From the NCBI GenBank assembly GCA_035493895.1, contig DATJHM010000308.1, positions 1 to 20,569 on the forward strand: 20,569 bases of DNA. Reading direction: 5' to 3'. The position numbers and the translations under genes are program-made. The notes beneath the pieces are model-generated. The model was not told the DNA's origin and ran no database searches. It worked only from the letters and a program-made list of their open reading frames with translations. Origin of the DNA: DATJHM01 sp035493895 (GTDB taxonomy: Bacteria > Chloroflexota > Ktedonobacteria > Ktedonobacterales > Ktedonobacteraceae). Below are positions 7,272-13,902 of this stretch, in pieces (position 1 is the stretch's first letter; each line of letters starts with the position of its first letter).

Positions 7272-7436
7272 AGATATCCTGGAACGCGCTCTCACTGTAT
7301 GAGCTTACAAACTTATCGACTGTGAATCGGCTGGTCGTGAGTTCGAATCTCACCAGATCCCGCAAGGGGCTTGTAGCTCAGAGGTAGAGCAGCAGTTTTT
7401 TACGCTCATGCGACTCGCGCGTTCCAGACTATCTTT
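7272..7436 (+). ncRNA. YrlA-type Y RNA candidate 2 (circularly permuted tRNA mimic)
   Basis: This is a second RNA with the same topology but different sequence. Stem: CTGGAACGCG (7279-7288) pairs perfectly with 7418-7427, flanked by GATA/TATC (7273-7276, 7430-7433) across a 2x2 loop; further in, ATGAGC (7299-7304) pairs with GCTCAT (7404-7409). Cap: a T-arm GTGAG (7337-7341), TTCGAAT, CTCAC (7349-7353); an 8-position acceptor-like stem (7354-7361 with 7366-7373, one mismatch) closed by a GCAA tetraloop; TA; then a canonical D-arm GCTC, AGAGGTA, GAGC (7376-7390), including the GG dinucleotide that docks with the T-loop in real tRNA. The 5' linker shares TACAAACT with candidate 1. No anticodon arm or free 3' acceptor end exists, so it is not a tRNA gene. 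Exact ends are uncertain and no U-run terminator follows. Confidence 0.83.
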
Positions 7437-7600
7437 GCTTGCTTGTCCATTTGAGCCAGAGAGATACGTACCTGGAGCCGATTGTGCAGCCAGAATAGAA
7501 TTTCGCTGCGCTCCATCACCTTCCTATGCGATACGTCCCAATAGAAATAAGGGGCATAAAGGGAACAGAACAACGAAAAAGGCCAGCATACTTGTACATC

Positions 7601-7615
7601 GCTATCGATGATAGC
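7601..7615 (+). repeat. Small hairpin before the Ro-like gene
   Basis: GCTATC (7601-7606) and GATAGC (7610-7615) form a perfect 6-bp stem with a 3-base loop, about 20 bases before the ribosome-binding site of the TROVE gene. There is no T-run, so it is not a terminator. The other bases between the second Y RNA (ending near 7436) and 7646 show no convincing gene or promoter. Confidence 0.3.
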
Positions 7616-7646
7616 TGATTATGTACTCAGATAGAAAGAGGAACGT

Positions 7647-9104
7647 ATGACGACACATGAGCAGGACATACGTGTACAATTGCTGAATACATTTCTGACC
7701 ACGCCGCATCGTAAGCTGGAAGAGCTCGCACCTCTCCATACGAGCGCGCTAGAACGTGACCCACTCTTTTATGCGCATCTCGCGCCCTGGTACTTTGCGA
7801 AGGGAGAGGTGAGAGATCATCGCACGCTCTTTGTGGCTCATCTGGCAACAAGCGACTTTCCTGAATTTCGCGAAGAGGCCTGGATGCTCCTACAGCAACT
7901 GGCACCGTTTGAAGTGGCGCGTGTGCTGGATCATAGCAAGCGTGTTATTGGCAAGACGCCTCGCTCGCTCCGAAGCGCGATTATGCACTATCTGCGCACG
8001 CGTGAAAAGCACGAAAAGCAGTTCGATGGTGCGGCCCTGCGCGCTCAGAACGATCTGAAACATCTCTACGCCAGTCTGCGCATTAAGCCGAGTCCGCGTG
8101 CGCAGGCGATTCTCTTCGACAGGCGACCGCCGGAGGAGAGTCCCCTGGCTGCGCTGAAACGGCTGGCAAAAGCAGAAAGCGCCGAAGAGCAGGCGGCGAT
8201 ATTGTTGGAACACAACATTCCGTATACCACGGCCATAGGCGCGATCAAGCATCTCACACCGGCCCTGCTGGTCGCGATTATTACCACCATGACGCCGCAA
8301 GAGGTGATCAACAATCTGGCTGCACTCAAGCGAAGAGGAGCGATGGACGATGCTGAAGTCAAGGCATTGATCACACAAAAGATTGCAGAAGCGGCAACGG
8401 ATGCGCGTGTTTCAACGATGAAGACAAAGAAGGCCCGGGAGATCGCAAAAGTCGATGAAGAGACGGAGCGCGTCCTCAAAGAGGTCACGGATCAGCGGAT
8501 TGCAAGCAAAGTCGAGATAAAACGTTCCACGGCGCTTTTTGTCGATAAGAGTGGTTCAATGGCGCGTGCGATCGAGGTTGCCAAACAACTGGCGGCGTTG
8601 ATCAGCGCAGTTATTCACGCCGACTTCCATGTCTACGCCTTTGACTCGGCGGCCTTCGAGATCAAAACACAGGCAAAAGAGAAAACGGCATTGAGCGACT
8701 GGGAAGAGGCTTTCAAATTTATCAAAGCAGATGGCGCGACCTCGATTGGAGCAGCGCTCGCGAAAATGACCAGAGAGAGCGTCTACGCAGAACAGCTTCT
8801 CATCGTCACCGATGAAGGCGAGAACACTGCACCTTTACTGGTGGACGCATGGGATGAATATAGGAAAAACATGCATACAACACCATCCGTAATCATCATA
8901 CAGGTTGAGGGCGTCAATGAGCGCTTCGCCGCTGAGCTTCAGAGACGGGGTGTTGAGGTAATACGCTACCAGTTCAGGGGCGATACCTACAGCCTACCCA
9001 ACATCCTGCCGCTACTGGCGATGCCCTCCAGAGCTGAACTGGTAGAAATGATCATGCAGTACGAGATGCCAAAGCGGCCAAAGCCCGGCGGACAGACTGC
9101 ATAA
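7647..9104 (+). CDS. TROVE/von Willebrand A protein, divergent Ro60 (Rsr-like) Y RNA-binding protein
   Basis: The 485-residue protein has an all-helical N-terminal region (about 1-290) and a von Willebrand A domain (about 294-475). Residues 187-266 (EHNIPYTTAI, MTPQEVINNLAALKRRG, then KIAEAATDARVSTMKTKKA) follow the TROVE pattern seen in Ro60 and Deinococcus Rsr, where a bait ending in RNL-x-LGRVG lines the RNA-binding ring. The MIDAS metal site is complete: D300, S302, S304 (DKSGSM), T365 and D389. Ro proteins are ring-shaped and bind Y RNAs and misfolded or decaying RNAs, in bacteria together with exoribonucleases such as PNPase. The ATG at 7647 has AGAGGA 5 bases upstream. Two Y RNA candidates lie immediately upstream on the same strand, which strengthens the call. 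The protein is slightly shorter than Rsr (about 530), and similarity in the first 130 residues is weak. Confidence 0.82.
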   Translation: MTTHEQDIRVQLLNTFLTTPHRKLEELAPLHTSALERDPLFYAHLAPWYFAKGEVRDHRTLFVAHLATSDFPEFREEAWMLLQQLAPFEVARVLDHSKRVIGKTPRSLRSAIMHYLRTREKHEKQFDGAALRAQNDLKHLYASLRIKPSPRAQAILFDRRPPEESPLAALKRLAKAESAEEQAAILLEHNIPYTTAIGAIKHLTPALLVAIITTMTPQEVINNLAALKRRGAMDDAEVKALITQKIAEAATDARVSTMKTKKAREIAKVDEETERVLKEVTDQRIASKVEIKRSTALFVDKSGSMARAIEVAKQLAALISAVIHADFHVYAFDSAAFEIKTQAKEKTALSDWEEAFKFIKADGATSIGAALAKMTRESVYAEQLLIVTDEGENTAPLLVDAWDEYRKNMHTTPSVIIIQVEGVNERFAAELQRRGVEVIRYQFRGDTYSLPNILPLLAMPSRAELVEMIMQYEMPKRPKPGGQTA

Positions 9105-9109
9105 AACCC

Positions 9110-9144
9110 GGGTTGAGATGAGAAGCAATTTCTCATCTCAACCC
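9110..9144. terminator. Bidirectional hairpin between the TROVE gene and glyA
   Basis: A perfect 15-bp stem (GGGTTGAGATGAGAA 9110-9124 with 9130-9144) carries a 5-base loop, GCAAT. It starts 6 bases after the TROVE stop and lies between convergent genes. A weak T-run (CCTTTTCC) follows on the plus strand. It most likely terminates or insulates transcription from both sides. Confidence 0.75.
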
Positions 9145-9176
9145 ACAAACGCCTTTTCCAGCGGATCGGATCAGCT

Positions 9177-10709
9177 TCAGGCATTCACTTCAGGCGTGAG
9201 TGAAGAGAGGAGCAGATCCATATCCAGCTCAGGATAGAGCACAAAGCGATTGAGCAGAGCGTGAACACGCTGTTGAGCCTCAGCGATAACACTGGCATCC
9301 AGAGCATATCTGGCCTGGCTCTTCTTCCCATTGTTGATTGTAGGCGTCGTTTGCGAGAGCACGAGCTTGATAATGCTGGCAATCTCGGCCATCTCAGCCG
9401 GCCCCATACCCAGCGTCGTCGTTGCAGGCGTGCCCACACGCAAGCCGCTGGTATACCAGGGACCGTTCGCATCAAAGGGAAGCGAATTACGGTTGAGTGT
9501 GATTGAGCTGGCACGAAGAGCCGATTCTGCCTGACGACCAGTCAGACCAAACGTTCTGGCAACGTCGATCAAAAGCAGATGATTATCGGTGCCACCAGTG
9601 AGAACATGCAAACCTTCCGCGACACAGGCCTCGGCCAGCGCTTGAGAGTTCTCAACAATTTTATGCGCATAGGTCTCAAATTCAGGTCGGGAGGCCTCAC
9701 GGAAAGCGACCGCCTTCGCCGCCATGACATGAGGAAGGGGACCGCCGAGAATCTCAGGGCACCCTTTATCAACCCATTCAGCAAACTCCTGTTTACAGAG
9801 AACCAGACCACCACGTGGTCCACGTAGCGTTTTGTGCGTGGTAGAGGTCACCACATGCGCGTATGGCACCGGATTATACTCGCCCGTGAAGACCTTGCCA
9901 GCCACCAGACCCGCAAAGTGCGCCATATCTACCATGAACACGGCTCCGACCTCGTCGGCCATCTCGCGCATTTTGGCAAAATTCAACTTGCGCGGATAGG
10001 CACTATATCCGGCGAGCAGGATCAGTGGACGTACCTCGTGCAACTGGCGGCGGAGCTGGTCGAGATCGATGCGATAGGATTGTGGATCGACGCTATACGT
10101 ATAGACGTCAAACAGATGACTGGAGACATTGTGACGATAGCCATGCGTCAGATGACCGCCGGAATAGTAGTCGAGAGACAGGAGGCGCTGATTATGAACG
10201 GCCTCACGCACCTTCGCCCAATCCTCCCGCGTTGCCTTCGAAGGATCTTCGATATGCAGTTCGGTGAGCAGAGGCTTCTGCACCTTTGCCGAGAGAATAG
10301 AAAGAAAGGCGACCAGATTCGCATCGGCCCCCGAATGAGGCTGGACATACGCATAATCGGCACCAAAGAGCGTACGGGCCAGTTCAGAGGCTTCAGACTC
10401 GATGGCGTCAACATTGTCACAACCGGCGTAAAAACGATGATTTGCATACCCTTCCGCATATTTATCGGTCAGCAGGTTACCGGTAGTCAACTGGGTCGCC
10501 AGGGAACTATAATTTTCGCTGGCGATCAGCTTCAAGTTCTGACGCTGATCACGCAGTTCATGGATAATAGCAGCCGCAATGGATGGAGAAACCGAGGCCG
10601 TCTGATCCAGAGAAGCGTAATAAGCGGCGGCAGCGGCATGGATCGGGGCTCCATTGAGCGTTTCAAGGTAGCGGGTGAGCAGCGTTTGAGGACGTGCAGC
10701 TATACTCAT
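9177..10709 (-). CDS. glyA: Serine hydroxymethyltransferase, long form
   Basis: GlyA converts serine and tetrahydrofolate to glycine and 5,10-methylene-tetrahydrofolate with pyridoxal phosphate, supplying one-carbon units for purines and thymidylate. The signature TSTTHKTLRGPRGG holds the Schiff-base lysine (Lys293), and MVDMAHFAGLVAG carries the PLP-binding Asp261. At 510 residues it is longer than the E. coli enzyme (417). It has about 35 extra N-terminal residues and an insertion of about 27 residues (near 145-175) just before GGHLTHG. This long architecture is also known from Chlamydia and Treponema enzymes. I chose the ATG at 10709 with AAAGGA 10 bases upstream; a TTG at 10745 would extend the frame by 12 residues without support. 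A ZTP riboswitch and a promoter lie upstream, so expression should rise when ZMP/ZTP signals folate shortage. Confidence 0.97.
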   Translation of the reverse strand: MSIAARPQTLLTRYLETLNGAPIHAAAAAYYASLDQTASVSPSIAAAIIHELRDQRQNLKLIASENYSSLATQLTTGNLLTDKYAEGYANHRFYAGCDNVDAIESEASELARTLFGADYAYVQPHSGADANLVAFLSILSAKVQKPLLTELHIEDPSKATREDWAKVREAVHNQRLLSLDYYSGGHLTHGYRHNVSSHLFDVYTYSVDPQSYRIDLDQLRRQLHEVRPLILLAGYSAYPRKLNFAKMREMADEVGAVFMVDMAHFAGLVAGKVFTGEYNPVPYAHVVTSTTHKTLRGPRGGLVLCKQEFAEWVDKGCPEILGGPLPHVMAAKAVAFREASRPEFETYAHKIVENSQALAEACVAEGLHVLTGGTDNHLLLIDVARTFGLTGRQAESALRASSITLNRNSLPFDANGPWYTSGLRVGTPATTTLGMGPAEMAEIASIIKLVLSQTTPTINNGKKSQARYALDASVIAEAQQRVHALLNRFVLYPELDMDLLLSSLTPEVNA

Positions 10710-10772
10710 AAAGAATCGTTCCTTTCCTAAGCACTCGAATAGCAAAATATCGCGATGGCAGATTTACTATTC

Positions 10773-10852
10773 CAGCCCAGGCGAACGACTGCTTTTTGTG
10801 TACTCTCAGGCTCCCCTGTGGTTGCTCCACTTGATCGCCAGTTGCCTGAAGA
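10773..10852 (-). ncRNA. ZTP (pfl-type) riboswitch upstream of glyA
   Basis: On the minus strand the leader contains the conserved pfl/ZTP elements in order. P1 5' strand TCAGGC (10844-10849) is followed by ACTGGCG (10836-10842). A 4-bp P2 hairpin GTGG/CCAC (10827-10830, 10818-10821) continues into AGGGGAGC, then P1 3' strand GCCTGA (10806-10811). After a linker comes CGTTCGCCTGGGC (ending at 10775), the conserved second subdomain. ZTP riboswitches sense the purine intermediate ZMP/ZTP and typically control folate and purine genes such as glyA. Downstream, GAATAG and CTATTC (10767-10772, 10738-10743) can pair, extending to about 10 bp. This may form the expression platform, and the lack of a U-run suggests control of translation. 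Confidence 0.9.
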
Positions 10853-10876
10853 GAAAGATACATCTGTACAACTCAC

Positions 10877-10885
10877 AGTATAGCA
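10877..10885 (-). promoter_or_regulatory. Extended -10 promoter of the glyA transcript
   Basis: On the minus strand TGCTATACT forms an extended -10 element, with a weak TTGGAT at the -35 position (17-base spacer). The predicted start near 10870 lies about 20 bases before the riboswitch, as expected for a riboswitch-led message. Confidence 0.6.
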
Positions 10886-10942
10886 AATTTTTCTTGCAAA
10901 TCCAATTCTTTTTCTTTCAATTCCAATTCGGAGAGGCCAGAA

Positions 10943-11932
10943 ATGACAAAAGAACAGCAGAGAAAACGAGAGCAGGCGGCACTCATCGCGCGCTTGCAGA
11001 GAGAAAGCCAACAGCTAAGGCAGCGAGAGATCATCGCACCGCTCCTGCCCAAAGGCAGAATTCGCACCCGTATCAGTGGCCTCATCCACGAATTTCGCGT
11101 GCGGGAGCCCTTTGTGGGATGGGGAAAATTCCAGCCCCTCAATGAGCGAGAAGCCAGCGTGCTCGGCGAAGCATTGCCCTGGGAACGTGCCAGCTACCTT
11201 GAGCAGTTTCCAGCCTTGCGTGCGCTTCTGCTCTGGCCACAAAAGCCTCTCACCGCTGCCGGAATCTGGCTCGCCCTGCCATACAACGAAAGTGACGCAC
11301 ATCAGCGTTTTGGCTTTGGTTTAGAGCCGCGCCCGGTTTTCCTCTGCGATCCGACCAACGGAGCGGCACACTTCGAGCGTGTGATCGTACGCGTTCAGGG
11401 TACTACGCTCTGGTTCGATGGGCCGGATCTACGCGCTGAACCGGAGCATGCCGCATGGCTGCGTGAAGCGAGCGAGCAAAAAGAGCCTGAAAAGAACTTT
11501 TTGCCGGGTCTGGCCAAAACAGAACTACTGGCCCTGCTCCTCTGGTATCTTCAGCAAAGTGAGCAAGAAACGCAGCAAGGACCCAATAGACCAGAAGACG
11601 CGAAGAAGCTGGCAGCACTACATCGACAATCCCGGCATCTACAGCGGGCCGAACTACGCAGAGTAGCGGCACATGATCAGTTAGAAGCACGCTTACAGCA
11701 GGCGCTCACGAAGGCTGACGCTCGATTGCACAGTTTCTATGAGCACTATAACAGCGATGGCACGCTACAGCGGATCCTCGTCGAATGGAGTGAGCGTGAT
11801 CAGACGCAGCAACATCGTTCGAGCGTTGCACCTGATCTCACGGTGATCTCCAGCGGTATCTGCCTGGATGGCCGTGATCGCGATTTCGATCTGACAAGCC
11901 TGGTGAGCGTCATGGGAGATGCTCCGTGGTAG
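10943..11932 (+). CDS. Conserved-looking protein of unknown family, 329 residues
   Basis: I do not recognise this family. An acceptable ribosome-binding site (GGAGAGG, 6 bases before the ATG) supports the start. Residues 1-32 are highly charged and probably a coiled coil. Residues about 40-175 look like a globular alpha/beta domain rich in Trp and Pro (GWGKFQP, ALPWERASYLEQFPALRALL, GIWLALPYN, RPVFLCDPTNGA, TLWFDGPDLRAE). Residues about 190-285 are mostly helical with many Gln, Glu and Arg. The chain ends with SSGICLDGRDRDFDLTSLV (Cys307), a motif-like tail that looks conserved. There is no signal peptide or membrane segment. It lies in a block with an anchored protein and an E1-like enzyme, but nothing ties it to a pathway. 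Its last 23 bases overlap the convergent gene at 11910. Confidence 0.75.
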   Translation: MTKEQQRKREQAALIARLQRESQQLRQREIIAPLLPKGRIRTRISGLIHEFRVREPFVGWGKFQPLNEREASVLGEALPWERASYLEQFPALRALLLWPQKPLTAAGIWLALPYNESDAHQRFGFGLEPRPVFLCDPTNGAAHFERVIVRVQGTTLWFDGPDLRAEPEHAAWLREASEQKEPEKNFLPGLAKTELLALLLWYLQQSEQETQQGPNRPEDAKKLAALHRQSRHLQRAELRRVAAHDQLEARLQQALTKADARLHSFYEHYNSDGTLQRILVEWSERDQTQQHRSSVAPDLTVISSGICLDGRDRDFDLTSLVSVMGDAPW

Positions 11933-12578
11933 CAGAGGGATCAATGGGCAATTCAGGCGGATCGGACGCTATCACGCTGGCATCGGACAGTTCTGCGGAG
12001 GAGGGCAGATCTGACGAAAGGGGTAAACGTAACTGATCGGCGCGGCGATAGACCTTTGCCTCCAGATGGCGGAGCAAATTTTCCAGAAAGTCGTGACCAT
12101 TGTTCAATGATGAAGGAGGAGGACCCCAATGTTCTTGCACAGCACGCTCAAATAGGGCATCGGAGGCCAGAGGAATGATGGTACGATAAAACTGCTCGAG
12201 CGTAAAGTTTTTCAAAATGCTACGTAATGTACTGATGCCTGGCTCAACCCAGGACGCATTGATGGTACCTGGCTCGTTCTCATGCAGGGCGTTAAAGGTC
12301 GCGTATATCGTCTGGGTTTCCAGGGATTGGACGCGAAAACCGAGGGAGTAGCGATACTCGTCGCTCCAATCGGGAAATTGTAATTGTTCTTCGGCCATAC
12401 TGATCCAATCAAGCAACGTTTTGAGGAAAACTCGATCCGGGAGTTCGAGGAGAACCGCACGAATGCGCAAGGTCAAATTCCGCGTTTTCAGTCGCATATG
12501 CAAAACCGCCTTTCTTTGCAAAAACAGCATTAACGCTATCAGAGGAACCACAGTAAGTAGAGAAGAAACCATCGCCAC
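11910..12578 (-). CDS. Membrane-anchored protein of unknown function, 222 residues
   Basis: Residues 4-22 form one hydrophobic segment (VSSLLTVVPLIALMLFLQR) followed by basic residues, so the protein is probably a single-pass membrane protein with its bulk in the cytoplasm. The middle (about 25-185) is helical with no motif I can name, and the last 35 residues are acidic and Ser/Pro-rich. Translation begins at a GTG at 12578 or the ATG at 12572; AAAGGG lies just upstream of both. The 3' end overlaps the convergent 329-residue gene by 23 bases. Codon use is similar to neighbouring genes, which supports it being real. Confidence 0.65.
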   Translation of the reverse strand: MAMVSSLLTVVPLIALMLFLQRKAVLHMRLKTRNLTLRIRAVLLELPDRVFLKTLLDWISMAEEQLQFPDWSDEYRYSLGFRVQSLETQTIYATFNALHENEPGTINASWVEPGISTLRSILKNFTLEQFYRTIIPLASDALFERAVQEHWGPPPSSLNNGHDFLENLLRHLEAKVYRRADQLRLPLSSDLPSSAELSDASVIASDPPELPIDPSATTEHLP

Positions 12579-12604
12579 TTTTCCCTTTCGTTATTTCAAT
12601 CACC

Positions 12605-12610
12605 TATAAT
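12605..12610 (+). promoter_or_regulatory. Possible -10 box ahead of the E1-like gene
   Basis: A perfect TATAAT lies 91 bases before the ATG at 12701 in the divergent spacer. No good -35 hexamer is present at 16-18 bases, so this is tentative. Confidence 0.35.
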
Positions 12611-12700
12611 CCTGTCCTACTAAAGAAATACTGTGGAAATGCAAAAAAGCGGAAAAAAATAGGGGTCAATTTCACTTCATCAGACAAAGGAGACATATTC

Positions 12701-13366
12701 ATGGAACAGCAGCCATTCAACGCGAACAGTCCATTTTTCCACGAAGAGCGCCATACCCCCATACGCGAATGGACAGAGAAGCCTCTGACGATTTGCGGAG
12801 CAGGGGCGCTGGGAGGGAACGTCACGGAGACGCTCGCACGCATGGGGTTTACGCAACTGAGCGTAATTGATAGAGATCGAGTTGAACAGCGCAACCTTTC
12901 CACTCAGCCGTACAGTCGGGGCGAAGTGGGCGCACCCAAGGCACGCGCACTGGCCAACACGCTCTACAGGGCAGTGCAGGCAAAAATTGTGCCGATAGCG
13001 CTTGAATTGACAGCAACAAATGCAGAAACGTTACTGGAGAAAAGCCAGCTCATTATTGAGGCATTCGACAATCAAGCGGCTCGAGCTGCGGTGAGCGGGG
13101 CTGCTCGAGCACAAAACATCCCATGCCTGCACATAGGATTTAGTCCCGATGGACTCTACGGCAGTGGCATCTGGGAGCCAGAGTATCGCATTCCCGGCGA
13201 GGTAGCGGGCGATCCATGCGATTATCCACTCACAAGGCCCTTTGCGCTATTGATCGCGAGTATGGCAGTGCGAAGTGTGATCGATTTCTTGCGTAGCGAG
13301 CAAAAGAACGCTTTCGAGATCACGTGGAACGATCTCAGAATGTTTTATGGAGGGGATGTGCGATAA
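12701..13366 (+). CDS. E1-like ThiF/MoeB-family adenylating enzyme
   Basis: The protein has 221 residues. The nucleotide-binding motif CGAGALGGNV (32-41) and the following Asp-rich strand SVIDRDRVEQRNLSTQPY (54-71) are the hallmarks of ThiF/E1 enzymes, which adenylate the C-terminus of ubiquitin-like or sulfur-carrier proteins. Further conserved features are G-x-x-K80 and EAFDN (120-124, Mg-binding Asp123). Cys173 in GDPCDYPLTRP is a candidate acceptor for a thioester. A zinc-binding CxxC pair, usual in ThiF and MoeB, is not seen, and the chain is shorter than ThiF (about 250). AAAGGAGA lies 7 bases before the ATG. No thiamine or molybdopterin genes are near, so a role with the small glycine-ending protein at 6877 is an attractive but unproven idea. 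Confidence 0.88.
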   Translation: MEQQPFNANSPFFHEERHTPIREWTEKPLTICGAGALGGNVTETLARMGFTQLSVIDRDRVEQRNLSTQPYSRGEVGAPKARALANTLYRAVQAKIVPIALELTATNAETLLEKSQLIIEAFDNQAARAAVSGAARAQNIPCLHIGFSPDGLYGSGIWEPEYRIPGEVAGDPCDYPLTRPFALLIASMAVRSVIDFLRSEQKNAFEITWNDLRMFYGGDVR

Positions 13367-13367
13367 T

Positions 13368-13393
13368 GCGTGGCCGATATTGCCCGGCCACGC
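13368..13393. terminator. Hairpin between convergent E1-like and peroxiredoxin genes
   Basis: GCGTGGCCG (13368-13376) and CGGCCACGC (13385-13393) form a perfect 9-bp GC-rich stem with an 8-base loop. It begins 1 base after the stop of the E1-like gene. There is no T-run on either side, so it may terminate weakly or act as a barrier between convergent genes. Confidence 0.55.
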
Positions 13394-13410
13394 TAGTAAG
13401 AGAGGGAAGA

Positions 13411-13902
13411 TTAGAGCGCGTCGACTGCCTGCAAGACCTCGTTGGCATGGTCTTCGGGCTTGACTTTCGGCCAGATTTTGCGCACAACTCCATCCTGATC
13501 AATCAAGAAAGTTGCACGCGTCACGCCCATATATTTTTTGCCATACATGCTTTTCTCACCGTAGACGCCATACAGTTGCGAAACCGTGGTCTCAGTATCA
13601 GCAAGCAAGGGAAAGGGCAAGCCGTATTTATCGACAAATTTCTGGTGCGAGGCAACGCTATCGGCACTTACGCCAAGCACAACGACACCCCGCCGCTGCA
13701 ACTCATGATACACATCACGAAACGAGCAGGCTTCTTTCGTACAGCCAGGGGTATCATCTTTTGGATAAAAATAAAGCACCGTAATGTGATTTTTCAGGGC
13801 GCTTAGTTGCACCTGGCCGTTTTTCACCACGTCGTCATTGCCAATGGCAGGAAGTGTAAAATCAGGAGCGGGTTGCAACTCCTTAATCTCTGTATTACTC
13901 AT
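13411..13902 (-). CDS. bcp: Thioredoxin-dependent peroxiredoxin, Bcp/PrxQ family
   Basis: The 163-residue protein reduces hydrogen and organic peroxides in the cytoplasm, with thioredoxin as reductant. YFYPKDDTPGCTKEACSF contains the peroxidatic Cys54 (T-P-x-C) and, five residues on, Cys59, the resolving cysteine position of the atypical 2-Cys Bcp/PrxQ group. APDFTLP near the start and GVTRATFLIDQDG near the end are further family marks. Length is typical (about 155-165). The ATG at 13902 is preceded by GAGGT 4 bases away. It stands alone, convergent with the E1-like gene. Confidence 0.96.
   Translation of the reverse strand: MSNTEIKELQPAPDFTLPAIGNDDVVKNGQVQLSALKNHITVLYFYPKDDTPGCTKEACSFRDVYHELQRRGVVVLGVSADSVASHQKFVDKYGLPFPLLADTETTVSQLYGVYGEKSMYGKKYMGVTRATFLIDQDGVVRKIWPKVKPEDHANEVLQAVDAL

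Noticed and set aside
6841..7365. 174-residue minus-strand open frame across the small gene and Y RNA 1
   Set aside because: Its peptide (LVRFELTTSR, GWIRTNR types) is the well-known artefact of translating the antisense of tRNA-like T-arm sequence. It also lies opposite a better supported gene.
7096..7440. Two tRNA genes, suggested by TTCGAAT T-loops and a GTAGCTCAGAGGTAGAGC D-arm
   Set aside because: In both cases the T-arm comes before the D-arm, the acceptor strands are joined by a loop, and no anticodon arm lies between D- and T-arms. The fold is a permuted mimic, better explained as Y RNA.
7408..7611. 67-residue plus-strand open frame after Y RNA 2
   Set aside because: It begins inside the 3' stem of the RNA, has no ribosome-binding site and shows no protein-like composition.
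9834..10730. 298-residue plus-strand open frame opposite glyA
   Set aside because: It is antisense to a clear serine hydroxymethyltransferase; the composition is not protein-like and there is no ribosome-binding site.
11843..11929. E2-like active-site motif (GICLDG) at the end of the 329-residue protein
   Set aside because: A ubiquitin-conjugating fold would need about 80 residues of beta-sheet before the cysteine and helices after it. Here a coiled-coil-like segment precedes it and the chain ends about 22 residues later.
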